64,000 nucleotides of DNA from Mercurialis annua (Eukaryota > Streptophyta > Magnoliopsida > Malpighiales > Euphorbiaceae): the NCBI RefSeq assembly GCF_937616625.2, contig NC_065576.1:49658128-49722127 (forward strand). The letters run 5' to 3'. Below, one piece after another: positions 46,856 through 59,095 of this stretch. The notes below the pieces were generated by a model. The model was not told the origin of the DNA, did no database searches, and was given only the letters and a program-made list of their open reading frames with translations. The number at the start of each line of letters is the position of its first letter. Position 1 is the first letter of the stretch. Position numbers and translations under genes: made by a program.

Positions 46856-49717
46856 CTAAAGCTTGATCTCTGGCTCGACCTTCTCCGGGGCAGCCTCTTT
46901 GTCCCCCTCCAAAATATTTGGGACAGATAGCCCCTCTTGCGAACCCCGCCTGGCTGAAGAAGAAGCATCAACATGAATGTTGCCAGAACGGGTGGGAGAA
47001 GGGACATCGGCAAGACTCAGAGGATCGGACCCTGGAAGGATAGACTCCAGATCAGAAGGCCGATCCAATAAGTCCAGAGCAGCAAAAGGCCGCTCCGAAG
47101 ATATAAGCAAGCCGAAGTCCTTCTCCTCAGGACTACCTCCCAAACCGGGAACAAGAGGCTTCTCGCCAGCCTTGGCAGGTTCCTGGACCCCTTGGGCAGA
47201 CTGTTCGGCAACCTCAGCAGCACCTCCACCATTTTCAGACTTGATGGAGACAAACAAGTCTTGGGGAGAATCTGGCTCACTCTCACTGTTAACCCCCTCG
47301 GGAAAGCCATATAAGAATTCAACGTCCCCATCAGGATGACGCTCCAAGTAGGTACCCACGATGGCTTCAGTGAAGTCAGTCAGATCATTGGCTAGCTGGG
47401 CGGTGTTACGGTGACGCCTCTCCTTCTCACGAATCAGCCTGCCCCGCTTCAAATAAAGCCTCTTCTCAGCAACAGAGACTTTATCATTAAGGGCCGTGAC
47501 GGTGGTGTCGAACTCCTTCTTGAGATCGTCATAATCAGTACTCTTCAACACCACCTCTGCCGCCAGATTTTTATTCTCCTTCTTAAGGCGGGCGACCTCC
47601 TCAGATAGCACACGCTGCTGCTTCACAGCACTCTCCCTCTCTCTGGATAATCTATCCACATCAGCACGAAGAGAGTCCAGCTTCTGAGTGCACCCGCCAT
47701 GTTCGCTACGAAGGGAGTCATACTTCCCCTTTAGCAGCTTGTACTCCGTCTTTATCTTCACCTGCATCTCATCGTCGTTAAGACGGTTGGAGCGGTATTG
47801 ACGGATGGCATATGCAACCTAAACATAAAATAAAGCTGAGTTAGAAAATAACCATAACAGGAAGAAAAAGGCAAAATGATAAAGTTAGAAAATAATCACC
47901 TTTGCCAGGTTGGAAAAACAATCGTCCATCAGTACGTTGTCCGGCCTCTTCAAATAGTAGTCAACGTCCGAAGGGCAGCAGGAACCCCGGAAGATGTCGT
48001 GGGCAACGGCAGGACAACGTACAGTAGCATCGGCCCCATACTTTTGAAGGAGCAGGTCGACCTGAGTCACCATCACATCCCTCTTGGGCCTTTTCATCGA
48101 GGGTCCCTCCCCCTCAGTATCTTCGCCCCCTGAAGAAGGAGCTCGCCTTTTGCTGCCGGTCGAAGCAGCCGGGGCAGTTTGGGGAGCCAGAGGAAGGGAT
48201 CGGGGAAGCTTCTCCTTCGCAGGAACCTCCATCTTATCCTTCCCCTTACCGGTGTAAGAGGAAACAGCAGGAGGAGGGCTGGTGACAGGTTCCTTTATCT
48301 GGAAGCCTGGCAGCACCACCCTAGGAGTGGGAGCAGATTCATCACCCTTCTGAGAAGAAGGTGGTTTGCCTCCAGCCGAGGAAGGAACATCGCCTCCTTT
48401 CTTAGCAGGCGCCTTCTTAGCCTCAGAAGACGGCTTGGGAACAGCTTGGGGAAGGGCCTCCCTCTCTCGAGCCTCTCGGCGAGCTCTCCTATCCTCCATG
48501 ACCTTCTGCTGAAGTTCCTTGAAGTTCGGCACTGAAAAGTCAAAGGAAAGAAAATTCAGAAAACGCTTCACAAAAATTAAAAGGGAATAAAAGCTTCATG
48601 GTACAAACAAGGTACCAAAAGGACTAAGAGGCATAGAAGAAATATTAAGAGGGGAAGAAAGAAGTGGTTCGCCCATGTCAGGGAACTCGTCTCCATTATC
48701 AGGCGATGTCTCCCTCTTGTCCTCACTCTTCTTCCTCTTCCCCCTTTTTCCACCCTGCACTCTCTTATTTCTCTTGGAGGCAACACTTTGGTCCCAGCCG
48801 AAGTAGGAATCTATCAGATTCACTACGTGCACCTTAGCGCCACCTCGAAGCAGACGCAACGTCTCTTTATCAACCTCGCTCAGGTTCGCCTTTTCCAACT
48901 TAAGGGGCCCTTCCACAAAAACATTCGGAATGGAGCCCCAACCCCCTTCCTTCTTGGCGATGACAAAGTTACCTTTCCACCGCTTCAAAGAATTGGGAAG
49001 GCCAGTGAAGGGAGATCTTCCGGGTTGCAAGTAGAAGAACTCATCGCTTTTCTTCCTCCCCAAAGAATAGATCGCCCTAACAATCTCGTAGCCCACCTGT
49101 CTCTTCAGTTGGAGTCCACGAATAAAAACTCCGGTCAAGTGACGGTGGGCATTAGGATGGAGTTGACCCAAGGGGATCTTAAAATTATCGAACACTTCTT
49201 GGGTGAAGAGATCGAGTGGTAGCCTCAAACCCGCCTCAAAATCTTCAACGAAAAGCAACTGTTCATCATCCTTTAAGACCTGGCTAACAGCCGAGCTCTC
49301 AGATGGAATCTGAAGGCTAATGAAGGGGGGAATTTCGTACCTCGCCCTAATCCAAACAAGGGCTTCTTGACCCAGACTGATGGTCCACTCAGACAAGGGC
49401 TTTTTCTTACTAGAAGATGTCCCAGAGGAGACCTTACGTCTCTTAAAAACAAAATCCTCCTCATCTCCTTCGTTATCACCTAATCCACCATCTCCGGCCT
49501 CATCTCCACTAGCATCCTCAAGGGGAGCCTCACCCTCTGGCCCTCTGTCATCAACACCCTCTTCACTATCAGGGATCACCTTCTGAGACAACCCTTCCTC
49601 GTCAGATGACAACTCAACGAGGGTAGCAAGAGGAACAGGGTAAGTAGGGTCACTGGTAGAACTCTCAGAGGAAGAGGAAGAAGAAGGGGAAGACACTGAA
49701 ATCCTTAATGAAGACAT
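46856..49717 (-). CDS. Antisense three-exon gene of the retrotransposon (898 aa)
   Basis: Exons 49717-48616, 48531-47900 and 47818-46856 (stop included) join in frame. The first junction splits a codon 1+2; the second is in phase 0. Introns run GTACCT...TTTCAG and GTGATT...TTTAG. Exon 1: Ser/acidic N-terminus, then a globular region (LRLPLDLFTQEVFDNF, QLHPNAHRHLTGVF) resembling the domain listed as putative gypsy-type transposon protein. Exon 2: basic and Pro/Ser-rich, including SMKRPKRD (possible nuclear signal). Exon 3: a long coiled coil (about LLKGKY to KERRHRN), then an acidic tail. Family knowledge: Tat/Grande-like elements carry antisense genes here with unknown role. There is no enzymatic motif. 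The intact frame implies selection or very recent insertion. Confidence 0.85.
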
Positions 49718-49920
49718 CCTACAAATATACTATCTAAAAGCAAACAAGAAGAAGGAAGGAAGAAGACAAACAAAAATAGCTAAGCCACTTACTGATTAAA
49801 AGAGAAAGTCTGGTGCTATGAAACTCGAAGAAAGCCTGGTTGGAGAAATAGATCAACAGAAGTAGAGAGTCAGATAGAAAAATCAAGAGTAAAAGATTTT
49901 AAATTAAAGAACAAGTACCT

Positions 49921-49929
49921 CTTTTATAC
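49921..49929 (-). promoter_or_regulatory. Candidate TATA box of the antisense gene (proximal)
   Basis: Minus-strand GTATAAAAG, about 205-212 bp upstream of the antisense ATG. Confidence 0.5.
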
Positions 49930-50000
49930 GCCAAGCTAGACACTCGAATGCCTGACAGCAGGAAACTCCTCGAAATAATCAATGAAAAACCAAAAGTCGC

Positions 50001-50012
50001 GTTCTTTTATAG
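50001..50012 (-). promoter_or_regulatory. Candidate TATA box of the antisense gene (distal)
   Basis: Minus-strand CTATAAAAGAAC, about 285-295 bp upstream of the antisense ATG and 137 bp from the 3' LTR. It is a strong match, so antisense transcription may start inside the element and not in the LTR. Confidence 0.5.
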
Positions 50013-50134
50013 TCGAAAAACGCTTCAGATTCGTAACCGTTGAAGGAAACGTTTGAAATTCAAATCATTTCGAAAATTTCGGAAATTCGAATTTTGAATT
50101 TTGGCGCTTCAAGTCTTTGACTTAGCAAGATTAC

Positions 50135-50148
50135 AGGGGGGGGACATC
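50135..50148 (+). other. Polypurine tract next to the 3' LTR
   Basis: AGGGGGGGGACATC directly precedes the LTR. It is the expected primer for plus-strand DNA synthesis. Confidence 0.85.
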
Positions 50149-50604
50149 TGATACCGACCTAATGATATCCGAACTCCAAGCATCGCCTAACGAATGCTAT
50201 GCTCGCCCAACGGGTCTCCAACGAGTATCGCCCATGTCTGTCTCGGGCGGACTTATCCAGGTCTGCCATTTAGACAACCTCATCCACTCCGTTCCCTGAC
50301 ACCCACTACCCGGGATAATCGGGAACGTGCCTTCACCACTATCAATAATCGTGGGATAAACCCACGATTTCCCAGATAACAACCGCCTCAAACTCATTAT
50401 AAAAGGAAGCCACCGAATGCTGAGAAGGGTAAGCACAAATCAGACTTAAATACTCTTACATTCATTTACCTATCAAAAAACCCTCTCTGACTTAAGCATC
50501 GGAGTGGCTTTCAGGCTGAACAAGCCTGAAGTCCTTTGAGCTTACATTTGTTACTTGTGCAGGAAAAACAGTACGGGCGACCCTTTAAAGATCGACCTGT
50601 ATCA
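50149..50604 (+). repeat. 3' LTR
   Basis: Same length as the 5' LTR and one substitution different (T50271). Followed by the TGATG target copy at 50605-50609. Confidence 0.97.
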
Positions 50605-50609
50605 TGATG

Positions 50610-51372
50610 ATTCAATACAATCATTTTTTCTATATTGCTTGGCACTCCATTACAGAAAAGAGACCTGATTCTTGCACTCATTTTGCGTCTAACATGGGTA
50701 TACAAATCATATAAATGGTTAAATTACTTTTTCATATCATAAATGATGCCTTTTTCTTTTTTGGCATAGGATCATGTTTCTTTCTACTTTTTTGACACGA
50801 ACTTATTAGTCATTTGTAATTTAGTTACTACTCTTTGAGTGTCATGGTTACTACTCTTTGTAAATTCGTAACCTTTTATCATTAAAAATATAACTATAAC
50901 CGCCCTGTAAAGCTCTTTTAAATATAGTAAAACTTGACATTGAAGCTTAATCAATGACGAAGATAAGAGAAAAAGTGGAGGGCCATTACCTTTTCTTCAA
51001 TATTTTATACCTATCAACATTGCACTTCACTCTTCCTAGGCGTGTCGGTTACCTTTAAATTTTGAAAAATCAGTTAATATAAACTTTTTTGGAATATTAT
51101 CTATTTATCAATTTAAGAATGTGAATTTAATGACCAAGTTCTTAGAATAAAACCGTTTGTTTCATAAACTGAATTGCAAGTTCACACAATTGAAATAAAA
51201 AGCCAAATATAAAATAAGATAATTATTAATTATTTAGTAACAATCACATGATTTAAATGAATTTTGATTTATTAGTTAGTGAATCATGTTAAAATAAAAA
51301 ATGAAAAAAATTATTTCATAATACTATAATTAATATTTTTTAATGTAAAATTAATATATAACTTTTGAAATT
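50610..51372. other. Right flank of the retrotransposon
   Basis: AT-rich host DNA, no gene recognised. Confidence 0.4.
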
Positions 51373-51683
51373 AGACTTAAGTAGCAATTTGTCCATTCAA
51401 CTTGTAAGTAATGAGTAATTAACATATAAATTAATTTTATGGACAATTTAATTTTAAAGTTGGTGGCTATAATCAATTAACTCCGTTTTTGCATTTTATC
51501 GCCTCAACTTGTGAGCTAATTGCCTCCTAAATTAACAATTTGATTCCTCAATTTGTAAGTTAAATAGTAAAAATGAAGTTAATTGACCATAATCACCAAA
51601 TTATAAATTAATTTGTCATAAAATTATAATTTATGTGCCCATTACTTATTACTTACAAGGTGAGGTGACAAATTGTTAAGTCT
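51373..51683. mobile_element. Foldback MITE with AGACTTAA ends
   Basis: Arms of about 115 bp pair: CAATTTGTCCATTCAACTTG versus CAATTTGTCACCTCACCTTG (inward), then TAAGTAATGAGTAATTAACA versus TAAGTAATAAGTAATGGGCA. Non-coding. No clear target duplication. Confidence 0.75.
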
Positions 51684-53221
51684 TCGGAGTTATGAGTACC
51701 CTATTATTTTTCTATTTTAGTGTTTGTGACTAATAATTTTAGAGTGAAGTATATGGAGTGTATTATTATTTGTTATTTTCTCAATGGCTGTTTTGTCTTA
51801 AATTATAAAAATAAATATTAATATAACATGTCAATTAATAAATACATTGTAAATTGACATATAGAGTCAAGATAATAGATAAAATAATATTGAAATTTTA
51901 AATGGACAAATAAATAAAGAGAATTATATTTTGCGAACAACTAAAAAAACGGAGGAAGTATAAAAAAGAAGACAAACGCTTAAATTTGGATGAACTATAA
52001 TCAGGAGCTATATCACATGCAATTTGCCCGACCTGTTATCAAAAATAATTTCAAAAACAGAAGGTAGAATTTATATTGAAGTTAAGGCAAAAAAGAGATT
52101 AAGCTAAGACTGTTGGAAGGTCAAAAATTGATCAAATGATCAGACAAAATATAACCCGAGTTGGAAACAAATGTTGATTCTGCCACTGCGTATAATTAAG
52201 ACATGAGATGCTTAAATTCGGATGAACTGTATAATATACCACATGCAGTTTCCACAATTTATCATCCATCTTTTTTTTAAAATTTCAAGAGATGAAAATA
52301 AAATTTATCATCCATCTTTTTTAAAATATTGATTGTGCCACCGTATATTAATATAATCGGAGGCTGTCTTTTCTCAACAATAATTGAATTCTGCATTTGT
52401 TTAAACGTTCTTAAAGAAGAGTCATTATCTGACTAATCTCCTATTGGCTGAAGTACTCTTTAACCTAATATTTTCAGATTATGTAGTTTAATAAGAAGCC
52501 AATATTAGTGATAATTATGGTAATGCATGTGGATCTACTTACTTCCTTAAAAGAACATGTGCATCCACATGTACTACCATTTTCCTACAAACTTACGAGA
52601 CAACTTATCATCTAAAAATTTCAAACAGATGTCGTTTATTAAATTTAGAAGATTCTAACAACCACAACACCGATGCCCATACTATTGCATACATAATATA
52701 TATTATATGTGTGTCTTACAGTTGCAGAGAGTATCTCAGTTAGGTGTTGTCGTTATTTAAACAAAAGGCATTGCCTCCAACAAAAACAACGGTCCACAAC
52801 TTCATTGATATGTCCTAAGCTCTAAAATATTCTTTTATTCACTAAGATTATCCAATCCTATGATCTCATCTACATATTTGTCTCTTTGCTTCTTTTTTCA
52901 GCTATTTTACATACTAAATCACAGAGTGTCGGGTTGATTTTTAAGAATAATTCTCGCTACTCGCTAGTACAAAGAAACACTCCCATGATTAAGTTTGAAT
53001 TGGTAGATAAATATGTAAAAAGATAAAGTAAGAATTTTTAGAGTAGAGAAGATAGTAATTAGGGTTTTTTGTTTTACCAAACTCTATGATAATATTTATG
53101 TGTATTTTTCTGTTATATTTAGAAGAATGTGTTTGCACATGTGTGTATGATGATACGTATCATCTAAGTAGATAACTATTATAGCTCGGATCGTCTTACT
53201 CGTGTTGGTTCAAGTGCACAT
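51684..53221. other. Intergenic DNA with a degenerate direct repeat
   Basis: A segment near 51976-52045 (GCTTAAATTTGGATGAACT, CACATGCA) recurs at 52210-52260. A half Stowaway end (ACGGAGGAAGTATA) lies near 51950. No gene. Confidence 0.4.
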
Positions 53222-53412
53222 TGTTAGACCAAAAATTATAATTTTTAGTTAGGTATCTTTTTCTATTTTAAAGTATTCAGGCCAAACGCCTTTATAGCCA
53301 AGAAAGCCCTTCGTAATTTTGATTTATATTGTAATTCTCCTGCCCAATTGTCATGGCTTGAGACTAAGTTTTTGTATTCTGATTCAGCTTAATGAAAGAC
53401 CATCTTCGATCA
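53222..53412 (+). mobile_element. Possible 5'-truncated LINE tail
   Basis: A non-coding stretch ending GATTCAGCTTAATGAAAGAC, then TTCGATC and an A-run. This resembles plant L1 3' UTRs. No coding part or target duplication recognised. Confidence 0.3.
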
Positions 53413-55060
53413 AAAAAACATAACAATTGATGCAACTTATCCAGTCCAACAACTCGGATTTAGACATCTTTTACTCGATCCGAGATTGAAATTGCTCGGT
53501 CTATAATTTGAACTGCTCCGGCATATCTTCACAGTGCTCAAAAATAGATATTGCTCAAATGCATATTTTTTTCATCCATATGTAGATATTTCCTGATCAA
53601 CATGAGCGGTACTATAGAGAGTAAATGGTAAACTCTAGTTCAGACCGCCATCAAAAAAATTGAGAAAATTTAAAGAGAAGGAAGTAAAAATTATAGTAAA
53701 GTCATATGATTATTAAGCAGGAGGTTAGAGATTATCTAAATAGATGGAATTTATTCCGGGCGGAAAAAAAACCTGATTTCGGGACTGCTTATCGAGTATA
53801 AATAATTTATAAGATGTTTTTGACGGTAGGAGATGGGATGTGTTATTAGCAATATATTAAGAAGTTATTTTGGAGTTTTGATTGTTGGTTTTTTCTGGTT
53901 ATTGACAAATTTACATACCAGAGTTGATTTGTGCTAAAAGTTAAAGGAACAAAAGAAATAAAAAGAAAGCAAAACAATATATATCATGTGTGAGTGTGTG
54001 ATTGTGCTTGTGCACGTGCTACAAACTAGTGTTTACTTAAAGGGTCTTATGGGTCGAGGATGACACATTTATGACATCTTTAAACTTTAACTGAAGGAAG
54101 ATAAATTATTCAATATATATAACATACATCATTTTTGATATTTTCTCATTTTCAAAACAATTTGTGTGTGGGGTTTAATTATCATGATGTTCAAATTTTA
54201 AAACAATAATTCTAACCAACCACATGATTTTGATCAACTGAGGTAGGGCATGGATCTGAAGCTAGCAAGGCATTCAAATTTGTCAAAATTAGAGTAATCA
54301 TTTAGGCTAAATTATTGCACTAATTAATTATACACATTGTATACACTATATGCACATGCAATTGACACACTCTTTAAACAAGCCATTGTTTATTTTTAAT
54401 AATTTATAGTTTGCGTTTCATATGACGTGTAGCTTACATATTACTATATATGTAATATGTGTAGTACTATATAAAGTATATTGGTGTTATCCAATATTAA
54501 TTCATGTATTTTTCTTTATCAATCCAATATTGATATAGTGGGTGTGGGTCATTAACATTATTTTCATTTAATTGATTGATTTTACATTTTAGAGCGGGCG
54601 AGTCATGAGTGAGTCGAAAATGGCTGTATAATGGTAGGACTCGAACCATTTCATGCATTAAAGTGGTGCTTTCTTTTAGTTCCCCCCTTTCTCCAACAGC
54701 TATCATAACGTTTTACATTTACTTACTAATTAACTTTATTTGACTACTAAATTGAATCTATTCCAGAATATCCGCTTTTACTTTCTAGTAATTTACTTTA
54801 CTTTAAAAAGTATTTACAAATATATCCATAAAAATAACCTTTTTTTTAATTCAAAAAATATAATCTAATTAATGATAACAATATACTATTTAAATTTTAG
54901 ATATCAAGTTAAAGTTCAATTTCTTTTTCTTGTTAAACACATTGTTTAGAGGGGGAAATGGACTACCATGATACAACATTCTCCATTGAAATAAAATGCC
55001 AAAATCTTAAAAATTCTATTTTTTATATTTATTTCTTTATCAAATGGAATCAGATTTATA
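53413..55060. other. Intergenic DNA, nothing certain
   Basis: AT-rich. A minus-strand stretch near 54600-54690 contains GGTTCGAGTCC, like a Pol III box B, but no foldable tRNA was found. Confidence 0.4.
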
Positions 55061-55240
55061 CAGTGACGAAGCTAGCCCGAAAATTAAGGTAGGGCACAAA
55101 TTTAATTAATAAAAATAAAAACATTTCCCATAAAAAATATGACTAAAATATATTATTATCAAATTTTTAATGTTATATTAATGAAAAGTAAAAAAAACGC
55201 ATGACAAAACAAACATGAATCATCGTTTTTTAATTAGAGG
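55061..55240. mobile_element. Possible hAT terminus, truncated
   Basis: CAGTGACGAAGCTAGCCCGA then AAATTAAGG resembles the CAGTGGCGGAACCAGG... end of the complete hAT element in this window, with a similar AT-rich continuation. No opposite end found. Confidence 0.35.
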
Positions 55241-55903
55241 CAATTATATTTTGCGAGTCTTCATCTTTTAAAATTATTATAAAATATCCTCATCATCACT
55301 ACTTTTAAAGATTTATAAATTGATTTTTCATCTTATTCTATCTTGATAATATTCATAGTTAAGTAAGAAAACTCTTTCAATTGAATTGTTAATGCATATT
55401 AAGTGTTTTATAGAAATAAAATTTATAAAAAATTAAAAAATTAAGAGTATGTTCTTAAATAGGAAAATATTTGAAATTTTTAAATTACAATTTAATTTAG
55501 ATAGAGGTTGTGTAAAAAGAAAATTTGAAATGGATCTATGTAAGCCTTAGCAAATTTCATAAAATCCCACGAATTTTTTTCCAGGTTAGCCGAAACACAA
55601 ATAATGTATTAACGTTGCATATTAGTGTAACTTAGGCCAATCCTTTGTATTATGTAATCAACCCTTTGTATCATGTAATTTAGGCTAAAAAAAATTCTCT
55701 TTATCCGTGTCTGGATTTATATTTGATAATTATACATCCTATTAACAAGGATATAATTACTTAAATTCACAATCAAATGCAATGTTATATTTGGGTATTT
55801 TTATTCGAGAAAGAGACATCTTTACTTGAAGAGTTTTCTGCTCTGCAGAATAGTCTTTTCTTAAGCCCTTGTGCATAGGTTTTGCCAGTATTCTTCTGTT
55901 ATC

Positions 55904-57425
55904 ATGGAGATAGCATCTCTGTGTCAATCTTTATTGTTATCTGATGATGATGAGGATATCATTATTTGTGATTAGGTGAGAAAGTAAGGAATGTTGGAGA
56001 GAAAAAAAGTTGCGAATTTCTTGATTGGAAAGATGATGTCTACGAAAAAAGTTAATAGAGAAGGTGTTATCTCTACTGTGAATTACCTCTGGCGAACAAA
56101 AAAACCTTTGATTATGGAATCATGGGTATGTTTGTTTTACATTTTGATAACCGAGAAGATAAAATGAGGTTCATGGAAGTACCAAAAAATTTTGATTGTT
56201 CTGGAGATCCCTACTGGACTGGAAAATTACTCTGAAATGAAGTTTGAATTTGTTCCCTTTTGGGTACAGATCCATAACCTTCCTCTAATGTGCTTGAACA
56301 AAGAAGCAGGGCTATTGTTAGAAGCTCAGATCGGTATAGTTGAAGATGTGGACCCTGGAGCATCTTGGGACTGCTTGGGGAAATATATAAGAGTTCGTGT
56401 CGAGATCAGAATCACAGCACCTTTGAAACGTGGTTTAAAGGTCCGTGTTGACGATAAAGGAACGGTGATCATTGCTGCTCTGAGGTATGAAAGACTACCA
56501 GATTTATGTTATAAGTGTGGTATTATAGGACATCCTATTTTGGAATGTAGTAATATTCAAAATAGTCGGGTTTTTAAGTACAATGACCTGATCAGGACAT
56601 GCCCTATTCAAGGGTTTAATGGTCGAGGGAAGAAACCAAGAGTAAACACTGAAAAGGAAGAAGTTAACAGGCTTGTGCAATAACCGCTGTTGACAAAGCT
56701 TGGTGAAGAAGGAAGCAATGGAGATGGTAACAGCGTAATAAGTGGGGAGAATATAATCAAATCCTCATCAACCCAAGAAATCCGGATAATAGTTAGAAAG
56801 GAAAGTAATCAAGGAAGAAAATCAGGGGAGATTGTGGAAAATTTGGAAATTTCGAATTTGATTAAAGTTGAGGTAGATAATGATACTAGCCTAAAAAGGA
56901 GGGAATTAATTGCTCTCACAAAAGGAAAACTTAAATTGGAAAAATAAAATTTTTCCGGGTTTAAAATTAAAGATAAGAGAGTTAGAAAGCACACTACAAA
57001 AAAGATCCAGTTAAGTACTGCCATTAAAATGGTACCATTTTTAAAGATATAACTAATGTCGATGAAATTTTTAGTGAAACTGAGCCACACGCATTATCTC
57101 AAATCAGGGACTACGCAAGTGGAGAGGCTGATTATACGGTGGATCCTGTAGGGCAGGACCACCGAGAATTTTGAAAACTCTATATTTGTTGGAACATTCA
57201 GGGTCTGCGCTCCCTTAAAACATTCAAAAAGTCTAGATTTAATTATTAGATCCAGTTATTTTAGCCTAGATATTTAGATGACCTTTGTTGGTTAGTTTAG
57301 ACTTAGTTGATGCTGTATTTTTACAACTCTCATCATTTTTTTAGAATAGTTGACTCAATATGTTGAGAAACTGTTCATGTAATTTTCATTATTATTAAGG
57401 AAGTTTAAGTCTTTGAAAAAACAAT
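55904..57425 (+). pseudogene. LINE with ORF1 remnant and deleted ORF2
   Basis: ATG at 55904 opens an ORF1-like protein. A DUF4283-type domain is split over frames (MFVLHFDNREDKMRFMEV, then FEFVPFWVQIHNLPL), followed by a CX2CX4HX4C knuckle (CYKCGIIGHPILEC, about 56510-56551). Stops and frame changes occur before 56192 and after 56683. Near 57190 the phrase ICWNIQGLRS matches the start of LINE ORF2 endonuclease (CWNIRGLG). About 60 bp later the sequence becomes a 3' UTR ending in an A-rich tail near 57420. Nearly all of ORF2 is missing, so it could only have moved in trans. Confidence 0.75.
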
Positions 57426-57707
57426 ATAAACCTTTTACCGAGCTATAAGTGACTAAATCGAAATAAGATAATCCGAATAATTAATATCTCCACAAAAACA
57501 TGTATCATCATACATTATGTATATGTATATTCTTCAATTCAACATTAATATTAAGAATTAGCAGAACAAAAATTAATTGGTCATCAAACATCAATATAAA
57601 CATATTTATGAAGAAATCATATGTATTTTTTTTTATGTTTGTTGACACTTTTCATGGGGTTTATCCCAAATTTGTTCCATATTTCAAATATATTTACCCA
57701 TTTGCAC

Positions 57708-57955
57708 CCCGGAAATTAATATTTCCGGGTTTGTGCCTTTTTTATGGGCCGTCCGCAGAAAAGATATGCGGACGGCCCATTTTTGCATGCCGTCCGCATA
57801 TCATTTCTGCGGACGGCTGCTTTCATCCACGTCTACTCCAACGTGGAGCAGACGTGGATTATTTTGGGGTGGTCCGCATTTATTTTATGCGGACCACCAT
57901 TGAATTTATGATTGGGAGATTAAAATTCTCCCAATCATTAGGGAGAAATTCTCCC
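57708..57955. repeat. Seven-hairpin array in the left part of the Mutator-like element
   Basis: Inverted repeats at 57708-57729 (9-bp arms), 57744-57780 (14), 57789-57817 (10), 57825-57859 (10), 57868-57898 (12), 57909-57938 (11) and 57941-57955 (7). The second and third share the GCCGTCCGCA word. The right TIR (59130-59290) repeats the GGCCGTCCGCA hairpins. Confidence 0.9.
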
Positions 57956-58321
57956 AATCATTTACACAATGATCGGGAGAATTTCTTAAAGTTTTAAATT
58001 AGAAATTTTCAAAATTTCCCAATCATTTTACCAATTATTTTAATATAAATTTTTTAATTTTTTAATTTTAATTAAAATATAACTTATTAATATGAAATTT
58101 ATAAATAATAAATAATAATAAAATATCACTTATTAATATAATATTTTAAAATTTTAAAATCGAAAAAAAAAATTAAATTAAAACATAAATGATGTGAAAT
58201 AAAATAAAATTAAAACAAACATTATTCTCCGTTAAAGATACAAATAAGTCTGTTCATTAAAAAAAATCAATCATATCTACGATTTACAGGTAGGTTTTCA
58301 CGTAAATCTAGAACTTGACGT

Positions 58322-59095
58322 CTATTTCTTCGGCCTGTGCTCTGTCTGAAAACGCCTGTCGCCCTCATCGTCGTCGTCACTATCGTCCTCTGCAGATCCC
58401 TCGACGGTACCAGTAAAATCCGGGGTGGACTGGACGAAACCCTGCTGCGGAAACTCTGTATGTTGGATGTCATCTAGGGAGAATCTGCCCGCTGACCAGT
58501 CAGTAAAGGTGGGAGTCATCCGATGTGGGCTTTGGAAAAGATCCAAAGAAGAGAACCCCGGTGTTGCCTGATCAGTCTGCTGGAATGGAAAATGAGAATA
58601 CTCTACAGGTGGAAACGAAGAACACATCCCAGGCTATGAAGCTGATGACGGCTGCTGATACTGCGAAGAGGACTCGTACAAATGCGAAGCTGATGCTGGC
58701 TGCTCAAAAGGTGTAGATGCCTGGTATAACTGAGGTGCTGAACTAGAATGGCCATACTGTGTAGATGCATGCTGAAAAGGGGATGTTGATGAATGCTGAA
58801 ACTGTGAAGACGGTCCCCCTTGATCATAATGCGAGGATGCCTGAGTGAAGCTGGGTGGTGGTGGCATGAAGTGGTAGTAATCTGGTCCTCTGAAGGGGTG
58901 AAAAAACACTGGCTCGGGCATAGGGTCATCTGCAAGGGGCCGTGGCGCTGGTGGAGGCGGCTGTCGTGGTCGACGACGAGACCGGATTGTCTTTGGATCT
59001 ATCGTTGGCTGAGGAACGGCCGGTAGCCGAAACGGCTCAATGGAAGGATTTATCGGTGGGTTTGTGACGTCACGCCGCTCCTCCTGTGATGCCAA
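58322..59095 (-). pseudogene. Pro/Gln/Ser-rich frame inside the Mutator-like element
   Basis: From 59095 to 58634 the minus strand encodes a low-complexity protein: basic start (ERRDVTNPP, SRRRPRQPPPPAPRPL), then repeated SS/QY/FQ units (FQHSSTSPFQHASTQYGHSS). A TGA ends it. A second frame (58627-58322; YSHFPFQQTD, DDSDDDDEGDRR) looks like its continuation, so a frameshift or intron lies between them. There is no ATG at the first frame's start (TTG only); the true N-terminus is missing or lies upstream. It could be the C-terminal tail of a transposon-associated protein (plant-mobile-domain-like tails look similar), but I do not recognise it. Confidence 0.45.

Larger units (their letters stand above)
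40399..50604 (+). mobile_element. Complete Ty3/gypsy (Tat-lineage) LTR retrotransposon
   Basis: Two 456-bp LTRs (40399-40854, 50149-50604) start TGATACCGACC and end TGTATCA. They are flanked by a 5-bp duplication TGATG (40394-40398, 50605-50609). Order inside: primer-binding site, one gag-pol frame, spacer with tandem repeat and internal purine tract, antisense spliced gene, polypurine tract. The double RNase H, the histidine-containing gag knuckle and the antisense gene between pol and the 3' LTR place it in the Tat group (Retand/Grande/Tat-like); the sub-lineage is not decided. All parts look functional, so it may still be active. Confidence 0.96.

Noticed and set aside
54590..54700. Minus-strand tRNA-like sequence with GGTTCGAGTCC
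   Set aside because: The box B-like word is present, but no acceptor stem or complete cloverleaf could be formed.
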